A stretch of 7,220 nt of DNA from Nitratiruptor sp. (lineage in GTDB: Bacteria; Campylobacterota; Campylobacteria; Campylobacterales; Nitratiruptoraceae): assembly GCA_015494595.1 (NCBI GenBank), contig WGAX01000069.1:1-7220 (forward strand), given 5' to 3'. The position numbers were made by a program, and so were the translations under genes. This document shows, one piece after another, positions 1 to 5,997 of this stretch (position 1 is its first letter; each line of letters starts with the position of its first letter). The notes beneath the pieces are model-generated. The model worked only from the letters and a program-made list of their open reading frames with translations, was not told the DNA's origin and ran no database searches.

Positions 1-99
1 GCTAAGATCAAGCCCAAAATTTGCTTCTGCTGATGCTGCTGTAGTTAAAAGTGCTAAGGAAGCTATAACTGGTATACATTTTCTTTTTATTCGTTTCAT
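1..99 (-). CDS. Exported protein of unknown function, N-terminal 33 residues only
   Basis: Read on the minus strand, an ATG at 99-97 opens a frame that runs without a stop to the window edge. The peptide starts MKRIKRKC, followed by a hydrophobic stretch (IPVIASLALLTTAASA) and then EANFGLDLS. This is a textbook Sec signal peptide: five basic residues, a hydrophobic core and an Ala-Ser-Ala cleavage site near residue 24. The mature protein would therefore be periplasmic, outer-membrane or secreted. The start is supported by an AAGGAG ribosome binding site just upstream (about 105-110 on the minus strand) and by a TATAAT box further up. It is divergent from the cytochrome c peroxidase. Only nine mature residues are visible, so no family or function is assigned. 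Confidence 0.75.
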   Translation of the reverse strand, partial: MKRIKRKCIPVIASLALLTTAASAEANFGLDLS

Positions 100-128
100 T
101 AGAAACTCCTTTTTCTTCTGTTAATAAA

Positions 129-134
129 ATTATA
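129..134 (-). promoter_or_regulatory. Probable -10 box of the minus-strand exported-protein gene
   Basis: On the minus strand this reads TATAAT, a perfect -10 hexamer. It would give a transcript starting near 122 with a leader of about 22 bases that contains the AAGGAG site. No clear -35 hexamer is seen about 17 bases further up (TCTATT), which is normal for Campylobacterota sigma-70 promoters. The region is very AT-rich, so a chance match is possible; position and ribosome-site spacing are what support it. Confidence 0.45.
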
Positions 135-243
135 AATCAATTAATATTAAAAATAGATAATGAAAACTTTAAATAAATTTTAAGAGCAATGAGAGGAGGG
201 CTGCTTAATAGAAAAAAATTATTAATAGAAATTTAATATTTAC

Positions 244-265
244 TATGATATGATATACTATCATA
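244..265 (+). promoter_or_regulatory. Inverted repeat over the peroxidase promoter, possible operator
   Basis: TATGATA (244-250) and TATCATA (259-265) are perfect 7-base inverted arms separated by 8 bases. The repeat is centred on the extended -10 box and ends nine bases before the ribosome binding site. A protein bound here would block RNA polymerase, so this is a candidate operator for peroxide- or oxygen-responsive control. It does not match a canonical FNR or PerR box that I can identify, and short AT-rich palindromes arise easily by chance. Confidence 0.35.
251..259 (+). promoter_or_regulatory. Probable extended -10 promoter of the cytochrome c peroxidase gene
   Basis: TGATATACT fits the extended -10 form TGnTATAMT, with five of six matches to TATAAT. 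It would start transcription near 266, leaving a leader of about 21 bases that carries the strong AAGGAGG ribosome binding site at 274-280, seven bases before the ATG at 288. There is no convincing -35 hexamer. The box lies at the centre of an inverted repeat (244-265), which makes regulated access by a repressor plausible. Confidence 0.45.
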
Positions 266-287
266 AAAAGATGAAGGAGGAAAAAAT

Positions 288-1307
288 ATGAAAAGAACTG
301 TTATAGTTTTAAATATATTTATAGGTATGAGTGCCATTGCAAGTGATGCATTAATACAAAAGGCTAAAGAAGCAGCTCTCAAGCCAATTCCACAAGAGGT
401 GAGCAAGCTTTTCAAACTCATCGACAATCCTAAAAACCCTATCACAAAGCAAAAAGTTGAGCTGGGGAAAAAGCTCTATTTTGATCCTAGACTCTCAAAA
501 AGTGGACTTATTAGCTGCAATACTTGCCACAACTTAGCAATAGGCGGAGATGACAATGTGCCAGTGGCTACTGGGCATAAATGGGCGCATAATCCGCACC
601 ATCTCAACTCCCCAACAGTTTACAACGCAGTCTTTAATTCTCGACAGTTTTGGGATGGTAGAAGTCCAGACTTAGAAGATCAAGCTACAGGTCCTATCCA
701 AGCACCGGTAGAGATGGCTATGGATAAAGAAAAAGCAGTAGCAGTAGTTAAATCTATCCCAGAATACAAGGAGGCTTTTGCAAAAGCCTATCCGGGTGAA
801 GAGATTACTATCAAAACTATAGGCAAAGCAATAGGAGCATTTGAGCGAACCCTTATTACACCTAGCCGTTATGATGCGTTCCTCAATGGCGATAGCAACG
901 CTTTAAGCAAAGCCGAAAAAGAGGGGCTTAAAACATTTATTGAAGTAGGGTGTGCAAGCTGCCACAACGGTGTGGGACTTGGTGGTACAATGGCACCATT
1001 TCCGGCAGTTGGCAAATATAAATATGCTAATATCGGCGATTTTAAAGGTGATAAAAACGGTATGGTGAAAGTCCCAACTCTACGCAACATTTTAGAGACA
1101 GCTCCATATTTTCACAACGGCGCTACCTATGATATAAAAGAGGCGATCGCTATTATGGGTGAAGCACAGCTTGGCAAGAAGCTTAGCAGAAAGCAAATAG
1201 ACGCTATTGCTACTTTCTTCAAAGCACTCACCGGCAAAAAACCATACATCCGCTATCCGATGCTCCCTACTGAGACTGCATCTACACCAAAACCTAACCT
1301 AGACTAA
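288..1307 (+). CDS. Periplasmic di-haem cytochrome c peroxidase
   Basis: Reduces hydrogen peroxide to water in the periplasm with electrons from cytochrome c. The 339-residue protein has an N-terminal signal peptide (about residues 1-19). Two CxxCH haem sites are visible: C77-NT-C80-H81 for the low-potential peroxidatic haem and C222-AS-C225-H226 for the electron-transfer haem. By comparison with Pseudomonas CcpA, H97 corresponds to the switchable ligand His71, W122 to the inter-haem Trp94, Q132 and E142 to Gln104 and catalytic Glu114, and H276 and M290 to His261 and the Met275 ligand; spacings agree. The loop after H97 is two residues longer and rich in His (H101, H104, H105). Length is normal for the family. 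The start has a strong AAGGAGG site. It is transcribed alone: a hairpin and a new promoter follow. I am sure of the family; the exact gene name (ccpA or docA type) is left open. Confidence 0.95.
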   Translation: MKRTVIVLNIFIGMSAIASDALIQKAKEAALKPIPQEVSKLFKLIDNPKNPITKQKVELGKKLYFDPRLSKSGLISCNTCHNLAIGGDDNVPVATGHKWAHNPHHLNSPTVYNAVFNSRQFWDGRSPDLEDQATGPIQAPVEMAMDKEKAVAVVKSIPEYKEAFAKAYPGEEITIKTIGKAIGAFERTLITPSRYDAFLNGDSNALSKAEKEGLKTFIEVGCASCHNGVGLGGTMAPFPAVGKYKYANIGDFKGDKNGMVKVPTLRNILETAPYFHNGATYDIKEAIAIMGEAQLGKKLSRKQIDAIATFFKALTGKKPYIRYPMLPTETASTPKPNLD

Positions 1308-1311
1308 CTTT

Positions 1312-1328
1312 TTGGGGCTTTGCCCCAA
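1312..1328 (+). terminator. GC-rich hairpin after the peroxidase gene, weak terminator
   Basis: TTGGGGC, loop TTT, GCCCCAA forms a perfect 7-bp stem five bases after the peroxidase stop codon. It is the strongest GC stem in the neighbourhood, but no T-run follows it; the Ts lie on the 5' side. It may therefore end or protect the 3' end of the transcript without being a classic intrinsic terminator. Readthrough into the next gene cannot be excluded. Confidence 0.45.
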
Positions 1329-1330
1329 TC

Positions 1331-1339
1331 TGCTATAAT
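1331..1339 (+). promoter_or_regulatory. Extended -10 promoter of the aldo/keto reductase gene
   Basis: TGCTATAAT is a perfect extended -10 element. It predicts a start near 1346 and a very short leader of about 13 bases before the ATG at 1359, with AAAAGG at about 1347-1352 as ribosome binding site. Its position directly after the hairpin suggests that the reductase and the coupled downstream gene form their own transcription unit. No -35 is obvious. Confidence 0.55.
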
Positions 1340-1358
1340 AAGCCAAAAAAGGCTTACA

Positions 1359-2378
1359 ATGGAGTATCGCTATATTGGGCGCTCTGGTCTAAGAGTTACT
1401 TCTATCTCTCTTGGTACTATGACATTTGGATCTACAACGCCAAAAGAGGAGGCTTTCAAAATCCTCGATAAAGCCTACGACTTTGGTATCAATTTTTATG
1501 ATACTGCAGAGCTTTATCCCGTGCCGCCCGATAGCAGGTGGGCAGGTCTTACAGAAGAGATTGTAGGCGAGTGGCTCAAATCTAAACCAAGAGACTCTAT
1601 TATCTTAGCTACCAAAGTAGCCGGGGCTGCTAGCGGATGGTTTGTGCCCCCGATTCGCCATGGGCTTACTGCAATGGATAGATTTCACATCAAAAGAGCT
1701 GTAGAGGGCTCGCTAAAGCGTTTAGGCACCGATTATATCGATCTGTATCAGATGCACTGGCCAGATACAGTTGTGCCCATAGAAGAGACGATGAAGGCAT
1801 TTGATGAATTGGTAAGAGAGGGAAAAGTGCGCTATATTGGCACCTCCAATGACACCGCTTATGGCTTGACAAAAGCCAATATGGTAGCCAGATATGAGGG
1901 GCTAAGCAGGTTTGAGTCAATTCAAAACAATTTCAGTCTGCTTAATCCCAGATTTTTCGATGAGTTAGAGCAGGTGTGTAAGCGTGAGCAGGTAAGCCTA
2001 CTTCCATACTCTCCTATTGCTGGAGGGATTTTGAGTGGTAAATATAATCAAAAATTTATTCCCGAAGATGCTAGATTTTCTCTCTACCTCAAACATCCTG
2101 TCAAAAGGGTAAGAGAGCACGCCAAACGCTTTTTTAATGATAAAACCCTGGCAATGACAGCAGAATTTTTACAAATTGCTGAGGAAGTGGGTATTCATCC
2201 GGTTACTTTAGCCGTAGCGTATAGTAAACATTTTGATTTTGTAGCTTCTACTATTATTGGGGCACGAAAACTCGATCAACTGGATGCTTCATTAGCTGCT
2301 ATGGATTTAAAGCTAGATCGTGCTATACTTAAAAAGATAGTTGCTTTGCAACAAAAATATTGCTATCCGATGGGATAA
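1359..2378 (+). CDS. Aldo/keto reductase, Tas-like (NADP(H)-dependent oxidoreductase)
   Basis: Cytosolic TIM-barrel oxidoreductase of 339 residues that most resembles E. coli Tas: it opens MEYRYIGRSGLRVT, has the YPVPP loop (53-57) and DLYQMHWPD (128-136), and ends in a YPM tail. The AKR catalytic tetrad is present: D48, Y53, K86, H133. The C-terminal GARKLDQLDASL segment matches the NADP-binding end of the family. Expected activity is NADPH-linked reduction of an aldehyde or ketone; the substrate cannot be read from the sequence. A TTG at 1320 in the same frame would add 13 residues, but it lies in the hairpin loop, has no ribosome site and precedes the family's normal N-terminus, so the ATG at 1359 is chosen. 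The next gene starts three bases after the stop, so the two are probably co-translated. Confidence 0.9.
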   Translation: MEYRYIGRSGLRVTSISLGTMTFGSTTPKEEAFKILDKAYDFGINFYDTAELYPVPPDSRWAGLTEEIVGEWLKSKPRDSIILATKVAGAASGWFVPPIRHGLTAMDRFHIKRAVEGSLKRLGTDYIDLYQMHWPDTVVPIEETMKAFDELVREGKVRYIGTSNDTAYGLTKANMVARYEGLSRFESIQNNFSLLNPRFFDELEQVCKREQVSLLPYSPIAGGILSGKYNQKFIPEDARFSLYLKHPVKRVREHAKRFFNDKTLAMTAEFLQIAEEVGIHPVTLAVAYSKHFDFVASTIIGARKLDQLDASLAAMDLKLDRAILKKIVALQQKYCYPMG

Positions 2379-2381
2379 GAG

Positions 2382-3599
2382 ATGAAAAAGATTCTACTTC
2401 TTACTATTGCATCTTGGCTTTTGGCAACAGAGATTACACTCTATAATGATTTTGCTTTTGTAAAAGAGCAAAGGGAGATACAAAATCATATAATCTCTCC
2501 TTTGCCAAATACCATTATACCTGAGAGTATCTATATTGAGGAGCTTCAAGGCCATTTTCGTTTTATACCGGGAGGATTTGACAGAGAGAAGTTATTGCGC
2601 TCTCTTTTGCACAAACGAGTTACTTTTGATTACAAAAAAAAGTGGGAAAGAGGTGAAATTATAAGTATTGATCCTATCATTATTCAAGGAAAAGAGAGAG
2701 TCTATTTTGATGTGGCTTTTAAAGATTTGCATATACCAAAACTAGAGATCCAAACTGATCCGAGACTTTATATCCAGGAGCCTGCAGAGGGTATAACAGA
2801 GCTTTTCTATTTAATGAGGGGTGTAAAGTACAAAACTATCTATAATGCAAAACTGGCTAAAAGTCTAGATCTAAGAGGCTTTATAAAAATTGAGGATCAA
2901 AGTGGATATAAGTTTAAACAGGCAAAAATTAGCATAGTAGCAGGCGATGTAAAAAGAGAAGAGGAGTATTATCCACAAAGAAGATACTTTACAAAAAGTT
3001 TGCGTTTAGAAGCCATGGCGCCAGCTAAACCAAAATCTATTCAGGGACTTTACAAATATGAAATTCCTGGCAAATGGGATTTACAAGATAAAACATTTAT
3101 ACCGTTTTTACATCTTAATCTGCCTTATGTTATTGCTTACAAAGCAGATTTTGATGATATGGAGTATGATAGTGGTATTACAAAAGAGAAATTTCGTCAA
3201 ATTCTTCTCTTTAAACCAACAAAACCTCTCCCAAGTGGTACAATGAGCCTTTATAAATCGGATCTCTTCCTCTCTGAGCTCTATATTCCCAATAGTGCGC
3301 CCAATATGGTGTTACGACTGGAGTTAGGAAAAGATTTTGATCTAGAAGCTAAGCGGATAGTTAAAAAATATAAAAATACCAAAAAGAGCTTTTTTGCCAA
3401 AATGCACTATATAGTTACAAATCCCAAAAAAGAGAAAGTTACAGTACGAATCTTTGAGCATCTGCCGTGGGCAAATATGCGTATTAAAAGCAAGCAAAAA
3501 TATCATAAAGTCAATGCATTCACTATCTCTTTTGTACTGACACTATTACCACAAAGTAGTATCTCTTTTGATGTAGATTACTCCTACCATAAAAAATGA
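2382..3599 (+). CDS. Exported DUF4139-domain-like protein
   Basis: 405 residues with a short signal peptide (MKKILLLTIASWLLA, cleavage near 15-16), so periplasmic or envelope-associated. The mature start, TEITLYNDFAFVKEQREI, resembles the opening strand of DUF4139 proteins. So do the segment around 146-190 (RGVKYKTIYNAKL, then SLDLRGFIKIEDQSG and KISIVAGDV), LPSGTMSLYKSD near 281-292, ELGKDFDLEAKRI at 314-326 and IFEHLPW near 357-363. The family is beta-rich and of unknown biochemical role; larger relatives carry an N-terminal DUF4140 and coiled coil, which are missing here. There is one possible ribosome site, AAGAG, overlapping the end of the aldo/keto reductase gene three bases upstream, so expression likely depends on coupling. 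It is much more AT-rich than the flavoprotein gene at the right end. Its TGA is the first part of the 3597-3635 inverted repeat. The family call comes from remembered motif patterns, not a profile search. Confidence 0.7.
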   Translation: MKKILLLTIASWLLATEITLYNDFAFVKEQREIQNHIISPLPNTIIPESIYIEELQGHFRFIPGGFDREKLLRSLLHKRVTFDYKKKWERGEIISIDPIIIQGKERVYFDVAFKDLHIPKLEIQTDPRLYIQEPAEGITELFYLMRGVKYKTIYNAKLAKSLDLRGFIKIEDQSGYKFKQAKISIVAGDVKREEEYYPQRRYFTKSLRLEAMAPAKPKSIQGLYKYEIPGKWDLQDKTFIPFLHLNLPYVIAYKADFDDMEYDSGITKEKFRQILLFKPTKPLPSGTMSLYKSDLFLSELYIPNSAPNMVLRLELGKDFDLEAKRIVKKYKNTKKSFFAKMHYIVTNPKKEKVTVRIFEHLPWANMRIKSKQKYHKVNAFTISFVLTLLPQSSISFDVDYSYHKK

Positions 3600-3635
3600 C
3601 GAAAAAAGTCAAAATTGTATTGACTTTTTTCGTCA
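3597..3635 (+). repeat. Perfect 16-bp inverted repeat: bidirectional terminator and/or operator
   Basis: TGACGAAAAAAGTCAA (3597-3612) and TTGACTTTTTTCGTCA (3620-3635) are exact reverse complements with a 7-base loop. Two readings are possible. As a terminator, the core GTCAA/TTGAC hairpin is flanked by A6 and T6 and would stop the DUF4139 transcript, although the stem is poor in GC. As an operator, the right arm contains TTGACT (3620-3625), the -35 box of the promoter for the recombinase-like gene, so a dimer bound to the palindrome would cover it. The left arm starts on the TGA of the preceding gene. Both roles may apply. Confidence 0.85.
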
Positions 3636-3648
3636 AACTTTCTATAAT
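3620..3648 (+). promoter_or_regulatory. Strong sigma-70-like promoter of the recombinase-like/ccoG operon
   Basis: TTGACT (3620-3625) and TATAAT (3643-3648) are separated by exactly 17 bases, which is near consensus and unusually complete for this genome type. A-rich DNA upstream (3602-3614) could act as an UP element. Predicted start is near 3655, with a leader of about 35 bases. A second TATAAT at 3653-3658 could serve as an alternative -10. The -35 lies inside the 3597-3635 palindrome. Confidence 0.65.
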
Positions 3649-3689
3649 TCAATATAATTATCTTGATAAATCTATGTTATAGGTTGTAG

Positions 3690-4319
3690 ATGAACTATAT
3701 ATTTTTACGATCAAAAAGTGATCGTTATTCGCTTGCTACGCAAGAAAAAAGTATCAAAGACTATATGCACGCCAATGGATTTAAGATTGAAGAGGTGGAG
3801 ATAGAAATATCCGCCCTTTCAAAAAACCTTGAAGATAGGGTAGAATTTAGAAAATTTTTGCACTCTTTGCAAGAAGGTGACAGGCTTTTTATCTATGATC
3901 TTAGGGCACTATCGTGGCGCATAGGGGAACTTATCCAGATATTAAATTGTATTTTTAATCATAAAATTGAGTTGATCGTAACGAAATATGGACTAAAAAT
4001 TACCAAAGACACCCCTTCGCATATCACGATTGCGCTTATCAATCAGCAGCGTGAAGTAAATAGATCGAGTAAGGCTCATACGGGCAGGCCAAAGGGTAGT
4101 ATTTCAAAATCGAAATATGACAAATACAGAGAAACGATCATCCAGATGATAAAGGAGGGAAAAAGTGTAACACAAATTGCCAAAAAGCTCAATATTAGTA
4201 GAAGCTCTCTAAGAGATTATATCATTTCACGAGAGCTTAAAGAGATAGCAGGAGGAAAGTCAAAGGTAAACATTCTTGAACTTCCAAAAATTGAGTGTAA
4301 AATCAACAATAAAGGATAA
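3690..4319 (+). CDS. Serine-recombinase-like DNA-binding protein, probably catalytically inactive
   Basis: 209 residues with the architecture of a small resolvase/invertase. An N-terminal resolvase fold spans about 1-115, a GRPKG minor-groove hinge lies at 132-136, and a helix-turn-helix lies near 159-178 (SVTQIAKKLNISRSSLRDYI). Compared with gamma-delta resolvase, R7, Q18 and the DR pair at 49-50 are kept, matching Arg8, Gln19 and Arg45. The Ser10 nucleophile position is K9, flanked by S8 and S10, and Arg68 and Arg71 of LDRLGR correspond to A73 and W76. The long E-helix region is also shortened. I infer loss of strand-exchange chemistry and a role as a DNA-binding regulator. The gene is followed two bases later by ccoG and has a palindrome over its own promoter, which suggests autoregulation and control of the operon. 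The ribosome site (AGG at 3681-3683) is weak. No transposase, IS ends or invertible segment is seen nearby. Fold confidence is high; the regulatory role is inferred. Confidence 0.8.
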   Translation: MNYIFLRSKSDRYSLATQEKSIKDYMHANGFKIEEVEIEISALSKNLEDRVEFRKFLHSLQEGDRLFIYDLRALSWRIGELIQILNCIFNHKIELIVTKYGLKITKDTPSHITIALINQQREVNRSSKAHTGRPKGSISKSKYDKYRETIIQMIKEGKSVTQIAKKLNISRSSLRDYIISRELKEIAGGKSKVNILELPKIECKINNKG

Positions 4320-4321
4320 AT

Positions 4322-5749
4322 ATGGCTACAGCAGCAACAAACAAGGCCAAGGAGTATCTTAAAAACTGGATACCCTATCGGTATAAGCGGTATGTATTTT
4401 TTGCTATTGTTACAGTAATAGCGTTAGTATTGCCGTGGATTAAAATAAATGGCAATCACTTCTTCTTGCTCAATTTCGATCATAAGCAGTTGCATCTGTT
4501 TTTTGTGCGTTTTGATATGCAAGAGCTCTATTTGATGCCCTTTTTGCTCTGGATTCTCTTTTTTGGAATCTTTTTCATTACCACGCTTGGTGGTAGGGTA
4601 TGGTGTGGATGGAGCTGTCCACAGACGATTTTTCGTATAATTTATAGGGATTTGATTGAGACGAAACTGTTGCATCTTCGCAAACGCATCAGCAATAAGC
4701 AGATTGAGCCTGATATGAGCAAGCCTGAAAATAAAGTTAAAAAGCTTATCGCTATTCTTCTGTGGTCAGTGCTTGCTTTTATTGCAGCTGCAGACTTTAT
4801 CTGGTATTTCGTACCGCCTGAAGACTTTTTCCAATATATTCAGGATCCTGCTAATCACCCGATTTTAATGGGATTTTGGATCGGTACTGCACTTTTCTTG
4901 ATAGTGGATGTAGTCTTTATCAAAGAGAATTTCTGTATCTATATCTGCCCATACGCTAGGGTACAATCAGTCCTCTACGATGAAGATACCTTCCAAACCG
5001 TATATGATTATAAAAGGGGTGGGCGTATTTACGATGAGCACGGCAACTTGATTGTGCACAACAAAAAGGAGCTCAAAGCCCAAAAAGAGGATGCAGAGTG
5101 TACCCTGTGCGAATCGTGCGTGAAGGTGTGCCCAACACATATCGATATACGCAAGGGAATGCAGCTAGAGTGTATCAACTGCCTTGAGTGTGCAGATGCC
5201 TGTACCAAAGTAATGGGAGCCCTTGGCAAAGAGAGTCTTGTTAGATGGACAAGCTACTACGCACTTGAGACCGGTAAGCCCACAAGAGTATTTCGATTTA
5301 GAATCATTGCTTATATTGTGATGCTTACTATTGCATTTGTAGCACTCTTTTATATGGGTAGCAAAAAAGAGCATATGCTGCTTAACATCAACAGAACCAG
5401 CCAGCTCTACAAAATTGAGCCAGATGGCAGGGTAAAAAATACTTATGTATTCCTATTCCAAAATACAGAGAATAAAAAGCATAAGTACTATTTTGAGATA
5501 GTCAATAATAAAGATATCAAGATTGCACGACCCAAAAAGCCCTTTGATGTGATTCCTGGCAAAAAAGTCAAAAAGGTCGTCATCCTCTATACAGATAAGG
5601 TATTGGCAAAAAATACCCAAAAAGATGTGCCAATTCCAATCAAAATCAAAGCCTATGCAGTAGATGATCCTAAAAAGATTGTAGTGTATAGAGATACAAT
5701 CTTTGTATTCCCGCGATGGGATATTTATCAAAAACATATCAAAAAATAG
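4322..5749 (+). CDS. ccoG: cbb3-type cytochrome c oxidase accessory protein CcoG (FixG family)
   Basis: Membrane iron-sulfur protein for assembly of cbb3 oxidase; family members are known as cupric reductases that supply Cu(I) for the binuclear centre. Likely membrane spans are about 24-41, 70-92, 140-163, 184-203 and 327-345. GGRVWCGWSCPQ places C95 and C99 after the second span, and CIYICPYARVQ places C205 and C209 after the fourth; these are the conserved membrane-edge Cys pairs. Two [4Fe-4S] ferredoxin motifs follow: C260, C263, C266, C270 and C284, C287, C290, C294. The C-terminal part (about 346-475) is the beta-rich FixG domain expected in the periplasm. Length of 475 residues is normal. 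The start has AAAGGA at 4311-4316 and lies two bases after the upstream stop, so the two genes are coupled. The oxidase genes ccoNOQP are not in this window. Confidence 0.96.
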   Translation: MATAATNKAKEYLKNWIPYRYKRYVFFAIVTVIALVLPWIKINGNHFFLLNFDHKQLHLFFVRFDMQELYLMPFLLWILFFGIFFITTLGGRVWCGWSCPQTIFRIIYRDLIETKLLHLRKRISNKQIEPDMSKPENKVKKLIAILLWSVLAFIAAADFIWYFVPPEDFFQYIQDPANHPILMGFWIGTALFLIVDVVFIKENFCIYICPYARVQSVLYDEDTFQTVYDYKRGGRIYDEHGNLIVHNKKELKAQKEDAECTLCESCVKVCPTHIDIRKGMQLECINCLECADACTKVMGALGKESLVRWTSYYALETGKPTRVFRFRIIAYIVMLTIAFVALFYMGSKKEHMLLNINRTSQLYKIEPDGRVKNTYVFLFQNTENKKHKYYFEIVNNKDIKIARPKKPFDVIPGKKVKKVVILYTDKVLAKNTQKDVPIPIKIKAYAVDDPKKIVVYRDTIFVFPRWDIYQKHIKK

Positions 5750-5769
5750 GTGTTGCTACGGGGGTAACG

Positions 5770-5988
5770 ATGAAAAAAGAGGGGTTTAATGAGTATGGTG
5801 AGCCCACACTAGAAGAGATTGATGATTTCAAAGGCACAGCTTCAAAAGAGAAGAAGCGAGCCATTATGTGGGTTATTATTACAGGGCTTGTGCTAGGGGT
5901 TTTTTATGCCCTAGCCAAAAACTACTTCAAAGATGTAGGCGAGCCAGAGATCAATATCCCCCAAGAGCAAAAAATTTTGCACTATTAG
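5770..5988 (+). CDS. Small single-span membrane protein of unknown function
   Basis: 72 residues, beginning MKKEGFNEYGEPTLEEIDDFKG. There is an acidic then basic N-terminal segment (1-28), one membrane span at about 29-46 (IMWVIITGLVLGVFYALA), and a short tail of about 25 residues. The KEKKR cluster just before the span predicts an N-in, C-out topology. It has no Cys and no CcoS, CcoQ or FixH signature I can recognise, though its size and position after ccoG resemble those accessory subunits. An in-frame ATG at 5716 would overlap ccoG by 34 bases and has no ribosome site; the ATG at 5770 has a G-rich run (GGGGGT, 5760-5765) before it and is preferred. It lies 20 bases after ccoG, and its stop overlaps the ribosome site of the next gene. 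Real gene likely; function unknown. Confidence 0.75.
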   Translation: MKKEGFNEYGEPTLEEIDDFKGTASKEKKRAIMWVIITGLVLGVFYALAKNYFKDVGEPEINIPQEQKILHY

Positions 5989-5997
5989 GAGTGGCAG

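Noticed and set aside
189..236. Sixteen-codon ORF in the intergenic region before the peroxidase gene
   Set aside because: It has no ribosome site before its ATG, its codons are AT-driven, and it lies upstream of the predicted peroxidase transcript start.
1143..1150. GCGATCGC palindrome, also present at 6380-6387
   Set aside because: Two copies inside coding sequence in 7 kb do not show enrichment or a function.
1320..1358. TTG start adding 13 residues to the aldo/keto reductase
   Set aside because: It lies in the loop of the hairpin after the peroxidase, upstream of the predicted transcription start, has no ribosome site, and extends beyond the usual family N-terminus.
3690..4319. Recombinase-like gene as part of an insertion sequence, transposon or invertible switch
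   Set aside because: No transposase, terminal repeats, target duplications or second copy of the palindrome were seen, and key catalytic residues are missing.
5563..5575. A second copy of the AAAAAAGTCAAAA part of the palindrome arm inside ccoG
   Set aside because: It is the coding of a Lys-Lys-Val-Lys-Lys stretch and has no inverted partner, so it is most likely coincidence.
5716..5769. Upstream ATG for the small membrane protein, overlapping ccoG
   Set aside because: No ribosome site precedes it, and the extra 18 residues only re-read the coding end of ccoG in another frame; the ATG at 5770 fits better.
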